A stretch of 64,000 bases of DNA from JAHEJA01 sp965656445. Its GTDB lineage: Bacteria > Pseudomonadota > Alphaproteobacteria > Rhodobacterales > Rhodobacteraceae. How positions within the stretch are numbered: the stretch's first letter is position 1; each line of letters opens with the position of its first letter. The stretch is from NCBI GenBank assembly GCA_965656445.1, contig CBFHKO010000001.1, positions 372,001 through 436,000 on the forward strand, read 5' to 3'. Under the pieces are notes generated by a model. That model ran no database searches. It was given only the letters and a program-made list of their open reading frames with translations, and was not told the origin of the DNA. Below, piece after piece: positions 18,031-26,045 of the stretch. The position numbers were made by a program, and so were the translations under genes.

Positions 18031-19109
18031 TAAGACGCCGATCCCGTCAACGCGCGTGCAAATTCTTCTGGATCAAAGGGGGCCAAATCATCAATTTGCT
18101 CGCCCACGCCAATGGCGTGAATAGGCAAGCCAAATTTATCCGCAAGCGACACCAGAACCCCGCCTTTGGCCGTTCCATCCAATTTCGTCATGACCAAACC
18201 GCTCACATCTGCGAGGCTTTTAAACGTTTCAACTTGGGAGACTGCGTTTTGGCCAGTTGTCGCATCAAGAACAAGCAATGTGTTATGCGGCGCGTCGGGG
18301 TCTTTTTTACGAATAACACGGACAATCTTTGCCAATTCCTCCATGAGATCCGCCCGATTTTGCAAACGCCCTGCGGTATCAATCATCAACAAATCCGCAT
18401 TATCTTCTGCAGCCTTGGTCATCGCATCAAAGGCAAGCGAAGCCGGATCCGACCCCTCTGGCGCCGTCAGAACGGGAACGCCGGCACGATCGCCCCAGAC
18501 TTGCAATTGTTCTACAGCAGCGGCTCGAAACGTATCGCCCGCCGCAATGACAACGGATTTCCCCGCCGCTTTGAATTGGCTAGCAAGCTTGCCGATTGTT
18601 GTGGTCTTACCTGACCCATTCACGCCAACGACCAAGACAACTTGGGGCTTTTTCGCATAAAGCGGTAAGGGCTTGGCCACGGGCTCCATGATCCGCGCGA
18701 TTTCGGCTGTTAGGATAGATTTGATTTCATTCACAGACAGCTTTTTGCCAAAGCGCCCTTCGGCCATATTTGCCGTGACACGCATCGCCGTTTCGACCCC
18801 CATATCGGAGGCAATGAGCAATTCTTCCAATTGCTCAAGCATATCATCATCAAGCGTGCGCTTAACAACAGTCGTATCCTCAGAACGCCCAATCAATCGC
18901 CCTAGAATACCTGGTTTCTCTGTCGAAACAGGAGCCGCATCGTTGGGAACGTCTACAGGTGTCGGCGCATTCGGAACATCCACCTCGATCGCATCAGGAA
19001 CCGCCTCTTGGACGACTTCGCCGCCATCCTCAACAATCGCATCCAATCCCTCATCGAGCTTCGAAGAAGACTTGAACAGCCTGTCTTTGAGTTTTGAGAA
19101 AAATGCCAT
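18030..19109 (-). CDS. ftsY: Signal recognition particle receptor
   Basis: Membrane-associated SRP GTPase that docks ribosome-SRP complexes at SecYEG. 359 residues: a short acidic N-terminal A region (residues about 15-65, rich in D, E, V and P), the NG four-helix N domain, and the G domain with GVNGSGKTTTIGKLA (P-loop), DTFRAAAVEQL, DTAGRLQNRADLMEEL and TKLDGTAKGG, ending in IGVGEQIDDLAPF. The start ATG has AGGAGCG upstream. The A domain is shorter than in E. coli, as is usual outside the gammaproteobacteria. Confidence 0.96.
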   Translation of the reverse strand: MAFFSKLKDRLFKSSSKLDEGLDAIVEDGGEVVQEAVPDAIEVDVPNAPTPVDVPNDAAPVSTEKPGILGRLIGRSEDTTVVKRTLDDDMLEQLEELLIASDMGVETAMRVTANMAEGRFGKKLSVNEIKSILTAEIARIMEPVAKPLPLYAKKPQVVLVVGVNGSGKTTTIGKLASQFKAAGKSVVIAAGDTFRAAAVEQLQVWGDRAGVPVLTAPEGSDPASLAFDAMTKAAEDNADLLMIDTAGRLQNRADLMEELAKIVRVIRKKDPDAPHNTLLVLDATTGQNAVSQVETFKSLADVSGLVMTKLDGTAKGGVLVSLADKFGLPIHAIGVGEQIDDLAPFDPEEFARALTGSAS

Positions 19110-19148
19110 TGCGCGCTCCTGGAATACTACGGATACACCTCACCTAAT

Positions 19149-19173
19149 CCTCTTTTCTCAATAAGAAAAGAGG
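19149..19173. other. Perfect ten-pair hairpin between fdsB-like gene and ftsY
   Basis: CCTCTTTTCT-CAATA-AGAAAAGAGG. No T-run follows on the minus strand, so it is not a standard terminator; it might be a processing site or weak attenuator. Confidence 0.5.
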
Positions 19174-19202
19174 AAGGCATAGGTTTTCACAGGAACGGCG
19201 TT

Positions 19203-20888
19203 TTAGATTTCGTCTGGGAAATGCTTGATCGTGAGTCGAATGGGATTTGGCGCCGCTTGGCCTAGACCACAAATCGAGGCATCGACCATAGCTGTGCTAA
19301 TCTCTTCCAAGAGACCCTGATCCCATGTTTTCGCCTGCATCAACTTTACAGCCTTTTCACAGCCAACGCGACATGGCGTACATTGACCACAGCTTTCATC
19401 CTCAAAGAACCGCAACATGTTCAAGGCCGCATCGCGCGCGCTATCTTGATCCGAGAGAACCACAACCGCCGCGGACCCGATAAAGCTTCCATGGGGTTGA
19501 AGCGTGTCAAAATCAAGCGGGATATCATTCATATGCGCAGGCAACAAACCAGAGGACGGGCCACCGGGTTGATAGGCTTTGAAGCTATGCCCTTCGAGCA
19601 TTCCGCCCGCGGCCTCAATGATATCTGTGATCGTCGAACCCGCTGGCAAGAGATGCACACCGGGATTGTTTACGCGACCTGACACCGAATAGCTCCGCAA
19701 CCCAATACGACCATTTTTCTCGCCAGAGGATAAAACCTCTGGACCTTCGCGACAAATTTTAGCAACCCAATATAAGGTTTCGACATTATGCACCAAAGTT
19801 GGACGATTAAAGATACCAACCTGCGCCACAAAAGGCGGGCGATGACGTGGCATTCCGCGCTTGCCTTCGATGCTTTCGATCATTGCGCTTTCTTCGCCGC
19901 AAATATAGGCTCCTGCCCCGCGACGTAGATCAATATAACCCTCGTCCACGATCCCTGCTTGTTCCAAAGCAGTAATTTCACGGCGCAAAATCTCAAGCAC
20001 TGCAGGATATTCGTCGCGCATATAGATAAACGCTTTATCCGCTTCAACGGCCCAAGCGGCGATCAACATGCCCTCAAGGAAAAGATGCGGCGTACGTTCA
20101 AGGTAATAGCGGTCTTTGAATGTCCCAGGCTCACCCTCATCCCCATTGACGGCCAAATAGCGTGGGCCTTCGTTCATGCGAACGAACCCCCACTTTTTGC
20201 CCGACGGAAATCCAGCACCACCAAGACCGCGCAGGCCAGAGGATAAAACCGTTTCTTGCACGGCTTCCCAATCCCCAGAGCTGCGCAATTCGCTTAGCTT
20301 CGCATAACCGCCCTTTCCTTGGTACTGCGCAAATGTTTCATACTCCGGGAGATGCGCGTGGGTGTCTTGCGCTGCAATGGCCGCGGTCACTTTGTCAAAC
20401 GTTGCGTGATCAATATGGTTGTGGCCCAATTCCAAAACAGGGGCCCTATCACACCGCCCCATACAGGGCGCACGCACAACACGCACTTCAGATGGATCAA
20501 GCCCATCTTCGAGCGCCTGTTGAAGCTGTTCCGATCCTGCCAATTCACAGGACAGGCTATCGCACACGCGAATGGTCAATGCAGGCGGGGGTGTTTCATT
20601 TTCTTTGACGACGTCAAAGTGGGCATAGAATGTGGCGACCTCATAGACCTCTGCCATAGACAAGCGCATCTCTTCGGCAAGTGCGCGAAGATGAGCAGCC
20701 GACAAATGCCCATAGGCGTCTTGGATCAAGTGCAGGAATTCGATCAAGAGGTCACGCGATCTTGGGCGATCCCCCAACAAGGCTTGCACATCAGCCAAGG
20801 CTGCATCGTCATATTGACGGCCCTTTGGGGTGTGACGCCCTTTGCCTTTGCCAGATTTCCAAACACCTTTGCGTTCATCTAAAGCCAT
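19203..20888 (-). CDS. NAD-dependent formate dehydrogenase-type diaphorase subunit (NuoE-NuoF fusion), no alpha partner nearby
   Basis: 561 residues. The N-terminal third is a NuoE-like [2Fe-2S] domain with CDSLSC and CMGRC cysteine pairs. The rest is NuoF-like: FMN/NADH site RGLGGAGFPSGKKWGF and VNGDEGEPGTFKDR, and a [4Fe-4S] motif SCGQCTPCRVGC plus SICGLG. This fused layout matches the beta (FdsB-type) subunit of soluble NAD-dependent formate dehydrogenase, which passes electrons to NAD+. The ATG at 20888 has AGGAG nine bases upstream. The catalytic molybdenum alpha subunit normally follows, but here ftsY does, so it is an orphan. NuoF of complex I is less likely because of the fusion. Confidence 0.82.
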   Translation of the reverse strand: MALDERKGVWKSGKGKGRHTPKGRQYDDAALADVQALLGDRPRSRDLLIEFLHLIQDAYGHLSAAHLRALAEEMRLSMAEVYEVATFYAHFDVVKENETPPPALTIRVCDSLSCELAGSEQLQQALEDGLDPSEVRVVRAPCMGRCDRAPVLELGHNHIDHATFDKVTAAIAAQDTHAHLPEYETFAQYQGKGGYAKLSELRSSGDWEAVQETVLSSGLRGLGGAGFPSGKKWGFVRMNEGPRYLAVNGDEGEPGTFKDRYYLERTPHLFLEGMLIAAWAVEADKAFIYMRDEYPAVLEILRREITALEQAGIVDEGYIDLRRGAGAYICGEESAMIESIEGKRGMPRHRPPFVAQVGIFNRPTLVHNVETLYWVAKICREGPEVLSSGEKNGRIGLRSYSVSGRVNNPGVHLLPAGSTITDIIEAAGGMLEGHSFKAYQPGGPSSGLLPAHMNDIPLDFDTLQPHGSFIGSAAVVVLSDQDSARDAALNMLRFFEDESCGQCTPCRVGCEKAVKLMQAKTWDQGLLEEISTAMVDASICGLGQAAPNPIRLTIKHFPDEI

Positions 20889-21005
20889 GATCGCCAACTC
20901 CTGTCGCCATTTGTCCGACAAATAGACCAAAGCGCATGCACAACGCGAGGCCAAAAACGACATCAGACTAGCTAGATGCGTTGTCCCCTCTTAAATTCGG
21001 TCCGT

Positions 21006-22559
21006 CTAAAACAGGCTTCCTTGCTCAGGAGGCTTGGGTTTGGCGGGTTTCTTGGCCTTGGGGGTGGCGGATGCCTCTAGTGCATAAGTTCCATCTGAAA
21101 ATTGAATTTCCAAGCCTTCTGCTTTTTGAGCTTGGGCTTTGGTTGTGACAATGGCATCGCGAGAGCGCACAACCGCATAGCCCCGTTTCAATGTCGCTGT
21201 ATATCCCATAGTTTCACGCAACCGATCAAGCGACACAAGTCGATCCCTAAGCGAGGTGACGGATCGCTGAGACACATCCGCAAAGCGACGTTTCAAATTC
21301 TCAAGGTCTTTTTGATTTTGCTCGACTTTTCGGGAAATCAAATGTGGCTGGAGACGTGACACCTGTTTGGACAAGTCACGAGATTTCTCAGAGACCGCCC
21401 TTTGCAAGCCTGGGCTTAATCGGCCTGTCAAAGACGTTATTTTTTGAACATCCGCATCAACAATCCTACGAATGACTGAGGGGCGCAAGCTTCCGGTTTG
21501 TTCGGATAAAGACACGCGCTTTTTCTGAACCATAGCGCCAAGGGCCGCAGGCAATCGATCCGACATGTAATCAAGCTTTTGGGAGGGGCCATCCAACAGG
21601 CTATCGGCCTTTGGCAAGGCACGCGCCAAATCGCGCAACCGCTGAGAGCGATGGGAAATGGCTTGGCTTTGTGATTGCGCCAAACGCGACCCTTGTGATT
21701 CCAACCATGCCAGCAATTCATGCCGAACAGGGACCGCAATTTCAGCCGCGGCCGTTGGGGTCGGTGCCCTTTGATCGGACACATAGTCAATCAGCGTCGT
21801 ATCGGTTTCGTGCCCTACCGCCGAGATGAGTGGGATGTCCGAGGCCGCAGCAGCCCGTGCCACAATTTCTTCGTTAAAGCCCCAGAGATCCTCCATCGAT
21901 CCGCCCCCACGGGCAACAATCAACAAATCAGGGCGCGGCAAGGCACCACCAGGTGTCATCGCATTAAATCCTGCAATGGCACGCGCCACGTCCGGTGCGC
22001 ATTTATCGCCTTGAACGGCGACGGGCCAAATCAAAACTTTGCGCGGAAAACGATCGCGCAGACGATGCAAGATATCGCGGATAACCGCCCCTGATGGCGA
22101 GGTCACTACCCCGATCACATCAGGAAGGTAGGGAATTTGTTTTTTGCGGCTTTCGTCAAACAGCCCTTCGGCCGCCAACATTTTTTTGCGCTTTTCCAGC
22201 ATCGCCATCAAGGCACCCATGCCAGCAGGCTTAATATCCTCAATAACCAATTGATATTTGGATTGCCCGCCGAATGTCGTCACACGGCCTGTTGCGACGA
22301 CTTCCATACCCTCTTCGGGTTGGATTGCGAGGCGCGAAGCCACGCCTTTCCAAATCACGGCTGAGATGACTGATTTGTCATCCTTGAGGTCCAAATAAAC
22401 ATGACCCGAGCGCGGAAAGGACACACGGCCAATTTCGCCGCGAATCCGCACATGCCCAAATTCGCCCTCAATCACCCGTTTAATAGCGCCAGAAATTTCC
22501 GTTACGCTAAATTCAGGATCATTCAGACCTATAATCGGGTCATCAATTAAATCCGACAT
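21006..22559 (-). CDS. xseA: Exodeoxyribonuclease VII large subunit
   Basis: Large subunit of the single-strand-specific exonuclease involved in repair and recombination; works with XseB, not in this window. 517 residues. An N-terminal OB fold (FSVTEISGAIKRVIEGEFGHVRIRGEI, SGHVYLDLKDD) is followed by the catalytic core with VVTSPSGAVIRDILHRLRDRFP, RGGGSMEDLWGFNEE and SAVGHETDTTLIDYVSD, a long coiled-coil region, and GYTATLKRGYAVVRS near the C-terminus. Normal length. It ends 117 bases before the fdsB-like start. Confidence 0.96.
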   Translation of the reverse strand: MSDLIDDPIIGLNDPEFSVTEISGAIKRVIEGEFGHVRIRGEIGRVSFPRSGHVYLDLKDDKSVISAVIWKGVASRLAIQPEEGMEVVATGRVTTFGGQSKYQLVIEDIKPAGMGALMAMLEKRKKMLAAEGLFDESRKKQIPYLPDVIGVVTSPSGAVIRDILHRLRDRFPRKVLIWPVAVQGDKCAPDVARAIAGFNAMTPGGALPRPDLLIVARGGGSMEDLWGFNEEIVARAAAASDIPLISAVGHETDTTLIDYVSDQRAPTPTAAAEIAVPVRHELLAWLESQGSRLAQSQSQAISHRSQRLRDLARALPKADSLLDGPSQKLDYMSDRLPAALGAMVQKKRVSLSEQTGSLRPSVIRRIVDADVQKITSLTGRLSPGLQRAVSEKSRDLSKQVSRLQPHLISRKVEQNQKDLENLKRRFADVSQRSVTSLRDRLVSLDRLRETMGYTATLKRGYAVVRSRDAIVTTKAQAQKAEGLEIQFSDGTYALEASATPKAKKPAKPKPPEQGSLF

Positions 22560-22630
22560 GCCGCCTCACTTGTTTATTTGTCATCCACAGCTTAGAACGC
22601 CCACACCAAAAGGCCAAGAGGAGCAATCAC

Positions 22631-23893
22631 ATGAATATTCTAATTTTGGGAAGTGGCGGACGCGAACATTCTTTGGCATGGGCCGTCAAACAAAATCCCA
22701 AATGTGATCGTTTGATTGTCGCGCCTGGAAATGCTGGAATTGCTCAGATTGCAGACTGCGCAAAGATTGTTCCCGAAAACGCCGCAGAGGTGATTAGCTT
22801 TGCCACTGATAACGCCATTGACTTTGTTATCATCGGCCCCGAAGCCCCCCTTGCGGCAGGCGTCTCTGATGCCTTGCAAGATGCTGGATTTTTGGTCTTT
22901 GGCCCCTCTCAGGCGGCCGCTCAACTAGAAGCAAGCAAAAGCTTTACCAAAGAAATTTGCGACGCGGCTCAGGCTCCGACGGCGGGCTATGCGCATTTCA
23001 AGGACAAGGATGCAGCACTTGCCTATGTGCGCAACCAAGGAGCCCCAATTGTGATCAAGGCCGATGGGCTTGCTGCAGGTAAAGGCGTTGTGGTTGCCAT
23101 GGAACTACAAGAAGCGCTTGATGCAATCGAGGATATGTTTGGCGGAGCCTTTGGCGGCGCGGGCGCCGAAGTGGTCATCGAAGAATTCATGGAAGGCGAG
23201 GAAGCATCCTTTTTTGTTTTATGCGATGGCACATCTATTCTGCCGATTGGAACCGCTCAGGATCATAAACGCGTCGGCGAAGGGGACACAGGCCCGAATA
23301 CCGGTGGTATGGGGGCATATTCTCCTGCGCCTGTGTTGACTGACGAGATTGCACAAAAAACGCTCGATCAGATTGTGCAACCGACCATTGACGAAATGGC
23401 AAAACGCGGAACACCTTATCAAGGCGTGCTCTATGTTGGACTGATGATCAAAGATGGCCAGCCGCGATTGGTCGAATATAATGTGCGCTTTGGCGATCCA
23501 GAATGTCAGGTTCTAATGATGCGCTTGGGTGGACAAGTTTTGGACTTGCTCTTGGCGACGGCGGAGCGCCGATTGGACAAGACCCGTGTAAATTGGGCAA
23601 GTGATCATGCAATCACAGTGGTTATGGCCGCAAATAGCTATCCTGGATCATATGAAAAAGGCACAGTGATTTCTGGTCTAGAGGATTTGACCAGCGACAG
23701 TTTCAACATGTGCTTCCATGCAGGAACGGTTGAAATCGACGGGGAAATATGTGCCAATGGAGGGCGCGTGTTGAACGTGACTGCGCGTGGCGATAGCCTT
23801 CAGGAGGCACGCGATCGGGCCTATGAAGCGATTGCAAAAATCGACTGGGATCAGGGATTTTATCGCACCGATATTGGTTGGCGCGCGTTATAA
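22631..23893 (+). CDS. purD: Phosphoribosylamine-glycine ligase
   Basis: Second step of de novo purine synthesis: phosphoribosylamine, glycine and ATP give GAR. 420 residues in the ATP-grasp fold. Seen: MNILILGSGGREHSLAWA, IGPEAPLAAGV, VIKADGLAAGKGVVVA, the signature RFGDPECQV and the C-terminal FYRTDIGWRAL. The ATG has AAGAGGAG eight bases upstream. Divergent from xseA with a 71-base gap. Tandem hairpins follow the stop. Confidence 0.97.
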   Translation: MNILILGSGGREHSLAWAVKQNPKCDRLIVAPGNAGIAQIADCAKIVPENAAEVISFATDNAIDFVIIGPEAPLAAGVSDALQDAGFLVFGPSQAAAQLEASKSFTKEICDAAQAPTAGYAHFKDKDAALAYVRNQGAPIVIKADGLAAGKGVVVAMELQEALDAIEDMFGGAFGGAGAEVVIEEFMEGEEASFFVLCDGTSILPIGTAQDHKRVGEGDTGPNTGGMGAYSPAPVLTDEIAQKTLDQIVQPTIDEMAKRGTPYQGVLYVGLMIKDGQPRLVEYNVRFGDPECQVLMMRLGGQVLDLLLATAERRLDKTRVNWASDHAITVVMAANSYPGSYEKGTVISGLEDLTSDSFNMCFHAGTVEIDGEICANGGRVLNVTARGDSLQEARDRAYEAIAKIDWDQGFYRTDIGWRAL

Positions 23894-23895
23894 TT

Positions 23896-23945
23896 GGGGC
23901 TTTGCCCCGCCACCTTTGGTGGCTCCCCAGAGTATTTTGGGCAAA
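23896..23945 (+). repeat. Twin hairpin plus Rhodobacterales-type intergenic motif after purD
   Basis: GGGGC-TTT-GCCCC (23896-23908) and GCCACC-TTT-GGTGGC (23909-23923) stand in tandem and are followed by AGAGTATTTTGGGCAAATG. From memory, a hairpin followed by GAGTATTTTTGG-type sequence recurs after many Rhodobacterales genes. It probably ends purD transcription. Confidence 0.6.
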
Positions 23946-23954
23946 TGTGAAGAC

Positions 23955-24665
23955 CTAGGGACAGGTGAGATGAGCGTTCAGATCCGCTTCGTTTTGGAGG
24001 GGTTCTATTTGTTCCAAGACATAGCGATGTCCATTGAAATAAACGCGCATCGCTGTCGTCCAATTTGCGTTTGATAGAATAAGCTCTGGGGTGGACTGGG
24101 GGCAATGGCGCAGACCGCCCAATATATAAGGCCAGCCAATTTTGTGATTTGTGAGGTTTGGAACATCCTGCACAAATGTTAAGCGGTTATTTTTGAACCG
24201 CCAAATCTTGAGCGTTTTGGCCAAATGTGGCCGATCGACATAAGCTATTTCGATAAAGCCGTCGTCATCTAAATCCGCAACGGCAACTGGAGCAAGCCAG
24301 CGATTTTTGCGGCCGATGAAGGGCGTTGCCGCGATGAGACCCGTTGCATCATAAATTGCAAGGCGCGCGCCTTTGGTCAAGTCTGATTCAACTGTGATGA
24401 CTTCGGCTGTGCCATCGTTATCTACATCGGCCAAACGGGGGGCGACATCTTCGAACACCCGTGAGAGGGGAAGCGTAATCGTAATATCAGGGGCATTGTC
24501 CCGGGTAAGGTAAAGGCCACCCCACTCGAGAGCATCGCCTAAGATTGCGTGATTATAGCGGTCCGTAGGATCAATATAGTGGGCCGCAGTAATCGTATCC
24601 GCCTGCCCTATCGTGGCAAGTGAGATCGCCCATAGACACACTATTCTATGAGCGATCCTCATCAT
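23955..24665 (-). CDS. Exported FG-GAP/VCBS-repeat protein
   Basis: 236 residues with a signal peptide (MMRIAHRIVCLWAISLATIGQA) and at least two calcium-binding-style VCBS/FG-GAP loops, ADVDNDGTAEVI (about residue 78) and ADLDDDGFIEIAYVD (about 130). These build beta-propeller blades, so it is probably a periplasmic or secreted propeller with protein- or glycan-binding role; exact function unknown. Two ATGs and a GTG are stacked directly after the ferredoxin stop, so it is coupled to fdx. Two cysteines (LRHCPQ, HLTCP) may form a disulfide. Confidence 0.78.
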   Translation of the reverse strand: MMRIAHRIVCLWAISLATIGQADTITAAHYIDPTDRYNHAILGDALEWGGLYLTRDNAPDITITLPLSRVFEDVAPRLADVDNDGTAEVITVESDLTKGARLAIYDATGLIAATPFIGRKNRWLAPVAVADLDDDGFIEIAYVDRPHLAKTLKIWRFKNNRLTFVQDVPNLTNHKIGWPYILGGLRHCPQSTPELILSNANWTTAMRVYFNGHRYVLEQIEPLQNEADLNAHLTCP

Positions 24666-24668
24666 CAC

Positions 24669-24992
24669 TTAGATTTGTTTTTCAGGCATATGAACGATCA
24701 AGCCGTTCAAATCATCTGAGACCTTGAGCTGACATGTGAGGCGAGAGCGTGCCGCATCAGGTTCAAACGCAAAATCAAGCATGTCTTCTTCCATGTCGTC
24801 TTTCGCAGGAAGTTTTTCGACCCATGCAGCATCCACATAAACGTGGCATGTTGAACACGCGCATGCACCGCCGCAATCAGCTTCGATACCTGGGATATTG
24901 TTGTCACGCGCACCTTCCATGACGGTTAAGCCATTCGCCACCTCGACGACGTGTTCTGTGCCATTGAATTCCACATATGTGATTTTTGCCAT
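24669..24992 (-). CDS. Adrenodoxin-type [2Fe-2S] ferredoxin
   Basis: 107 residues. Cysteines in CGGACACSTC and the distal LTCQL form the usual C-X5-C-X2-C...C ligand set of vertebrate-type ferredoxins (like Rhodobacter FdVI or Caulobacter FdxB). The MEEDMLDFAF acidic helix is the partner-docking segment. Likely donates electrons to a P450, iron-sulfur assembly or heme/quinone monooxygenase. Upstream of, and abutting, the FG-GAP gene. No reductase or isc gene is next to it. Confidence 0.93.
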   Translation of the reverse strand: MAKITYVEFNGTEHVVEVANGLTVMEGARDNNIPGIEADCGGACACSTCHVYVDAAWVEKLPAKDDMEEDMLDFAFEPDAARSRLTCQLKVSDDLNGLIVHMPEKQI

Positions 24993-25117
24993 TGCAGCCT
25001 GTCTCCGTTTTTAAACCTTATGTCTTCCTAATATTGCTATGTAAGTCACGCCAGTCCTTTTTGCGACCCTTGATTTATTCACTTGCGACAAAAGTCAAAT
25101 GTTCTATCTTTGTTCTC

Positions 25118-25477
25118 ATGAGACTCGCGCATACCCCGTTTTGGTGTCGACCGCCTGAATGCTGCCCAGCTAATTTGTTGGACAATGTCCCGATTGGCGG
25201 GCGTGTCTGTGTTGCTGGATTGGTGATATTGCGTCAACGTCCTGGAACCGCGAAAGGGGTGATCTTCCTCACTTTGGAGGATGAAACAGGTGTTGTGAAC
25301 ATTGTGATCTGGCGTAGCCTCTATGAACCCTTTCGGCGCGCCATCATCGCAGGGCGCATGATCCGCGTCACAGGTAAATTGCAGCGGGATAATTCCGTTG
25401 TGCATATCATCGCTGAGAAAATTGAAGATATGTCACATCTTTTGGATGAGCTTGTTAAAGACGAAAAAGCGCCCTAG
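25118..25477 (+). pseudogene. dnaE2: C-terminal remnant of error-prone DNA polymerase DnaE2
   Basis: About 119 codons. From residue 32 the translation VAGLVILRQRPGTAKGVIF, then LTLEDETGVVNIVIW and HIIAEKIEDMSHLL, follows the OB-fold C-terminus of DnaE2 (ImuC), the alpha subunit of the mutasome. The full protein is about 1,050-1,100 residues, so roughly 90 percent is missing. No ribosome site stands out before the ATG at 25118, and the stretch just before VAGLV is only poorly DnaE2-like; a shifted frame in the same place reads RFGVDRLNAAQL and may be a decayed piece. No imuA or imuB is near. An independent small OB-fold protein cannot be excluded. Confidence 0.7.
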
Positions 25478-25520
25478 CCTTTTGTTCAGTCTATGCTACA
25501 CCCAAAGAAAAGAGGCGTGT

Positions 25521-26021
25521 ATGCAGCGAACACGAGCGACATTGGGAATACTCAGCACAGTTGGATTTCTTTTCGGCTGTGATGTGCCGCAGAATGAACT
25601 GACCCGGATTGAGGAAAATGGCCTAGAAATCTGTGAAGGTCGCCTGATCACGACACCTGCCGTTGTGGAAACTATTACGACCCAAATCGAAGTGTCCCCT
25701 GCAATTTACAATGACGCGGGCCAAATCACGACGGACGCGGTCTATGAAACCAAAACCCAACAAAACATTACAACGGATCGCGTCGAAACCCGATTTGAAG
25801 CGGTCTGCCCTTCTGTAATGACACCAGAATTCATCGCAACTCTGCAGCGCGCATTAGCGGCGCGGCAAATTTATGCTGGGCCAATAAATGGACGCACCAC
25901 CCAAGCGACCAAGGCGGCCTTCCAGACATATCAATCACAATCAGGGTTAAATAGTCCCATTCTGTCCGTCAAAACGGCGCGGCAGTTGGGGTTAATAACA
26001 ATAGACTTACCCAAAAATTAA
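25521..26021 (+). CDS. Peptidoglycan-binding lipoprotein
   Basis: 166 residues. The N-terminus MQRTRATLGILSTVGFLFGC ends in a lipobox-like LFGC, with Cys20 the likely lipidated residue. A middle stretch rich in threonine and valine (TTPAVVETITTQIEV, ending VCPSVM) precedes a PG_binding_1-like C-terminal bundle (TLQRALAARQIYAGPINGR..., AAFQTYQSQSGL). Probably anchored in the outer membrane and bound to the wall. The ATG at 25521 has AGAGG upstream; longer in-frame starts would cover the dnaE2 remnant. A strong terminator follows. Confidence 0.78.
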   Translation: MQRTRATLGILSTVGFLFGCDVPQNELTRIEENGLEICEGRLITTPAVVETITTQIEVSPAIYNDAGQITTDAVYETKTQQNITTDRVETRFEAVCPSVMTPEFIATLQRALAARQIYAGPINGRTTQATKAAFQTYQSQSGLNSPILSVKTARQLGLITIDLPKN

Positions 26022-26045
26022 GGGGCGCCGAAGCGCCCCTCTTTC
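26021..26045. terminator. Intrinsic terminator between lipoprotein gene and degP
   Basis: AGGGGCGC-CGAA-GCGCCCCT, an eight-pair stem with a stable CGAA tetraloop, then TCTTTCT on the plus strand. It serves two convergent genes. Confidence 0.88.

Noticed and set aside
19203..20888. Annotation as NuoF of complex I
   Set aside because: The NuoE-type domain is fused in and no other nuo gene is present; complex I keeps these as separate chains in an operon.
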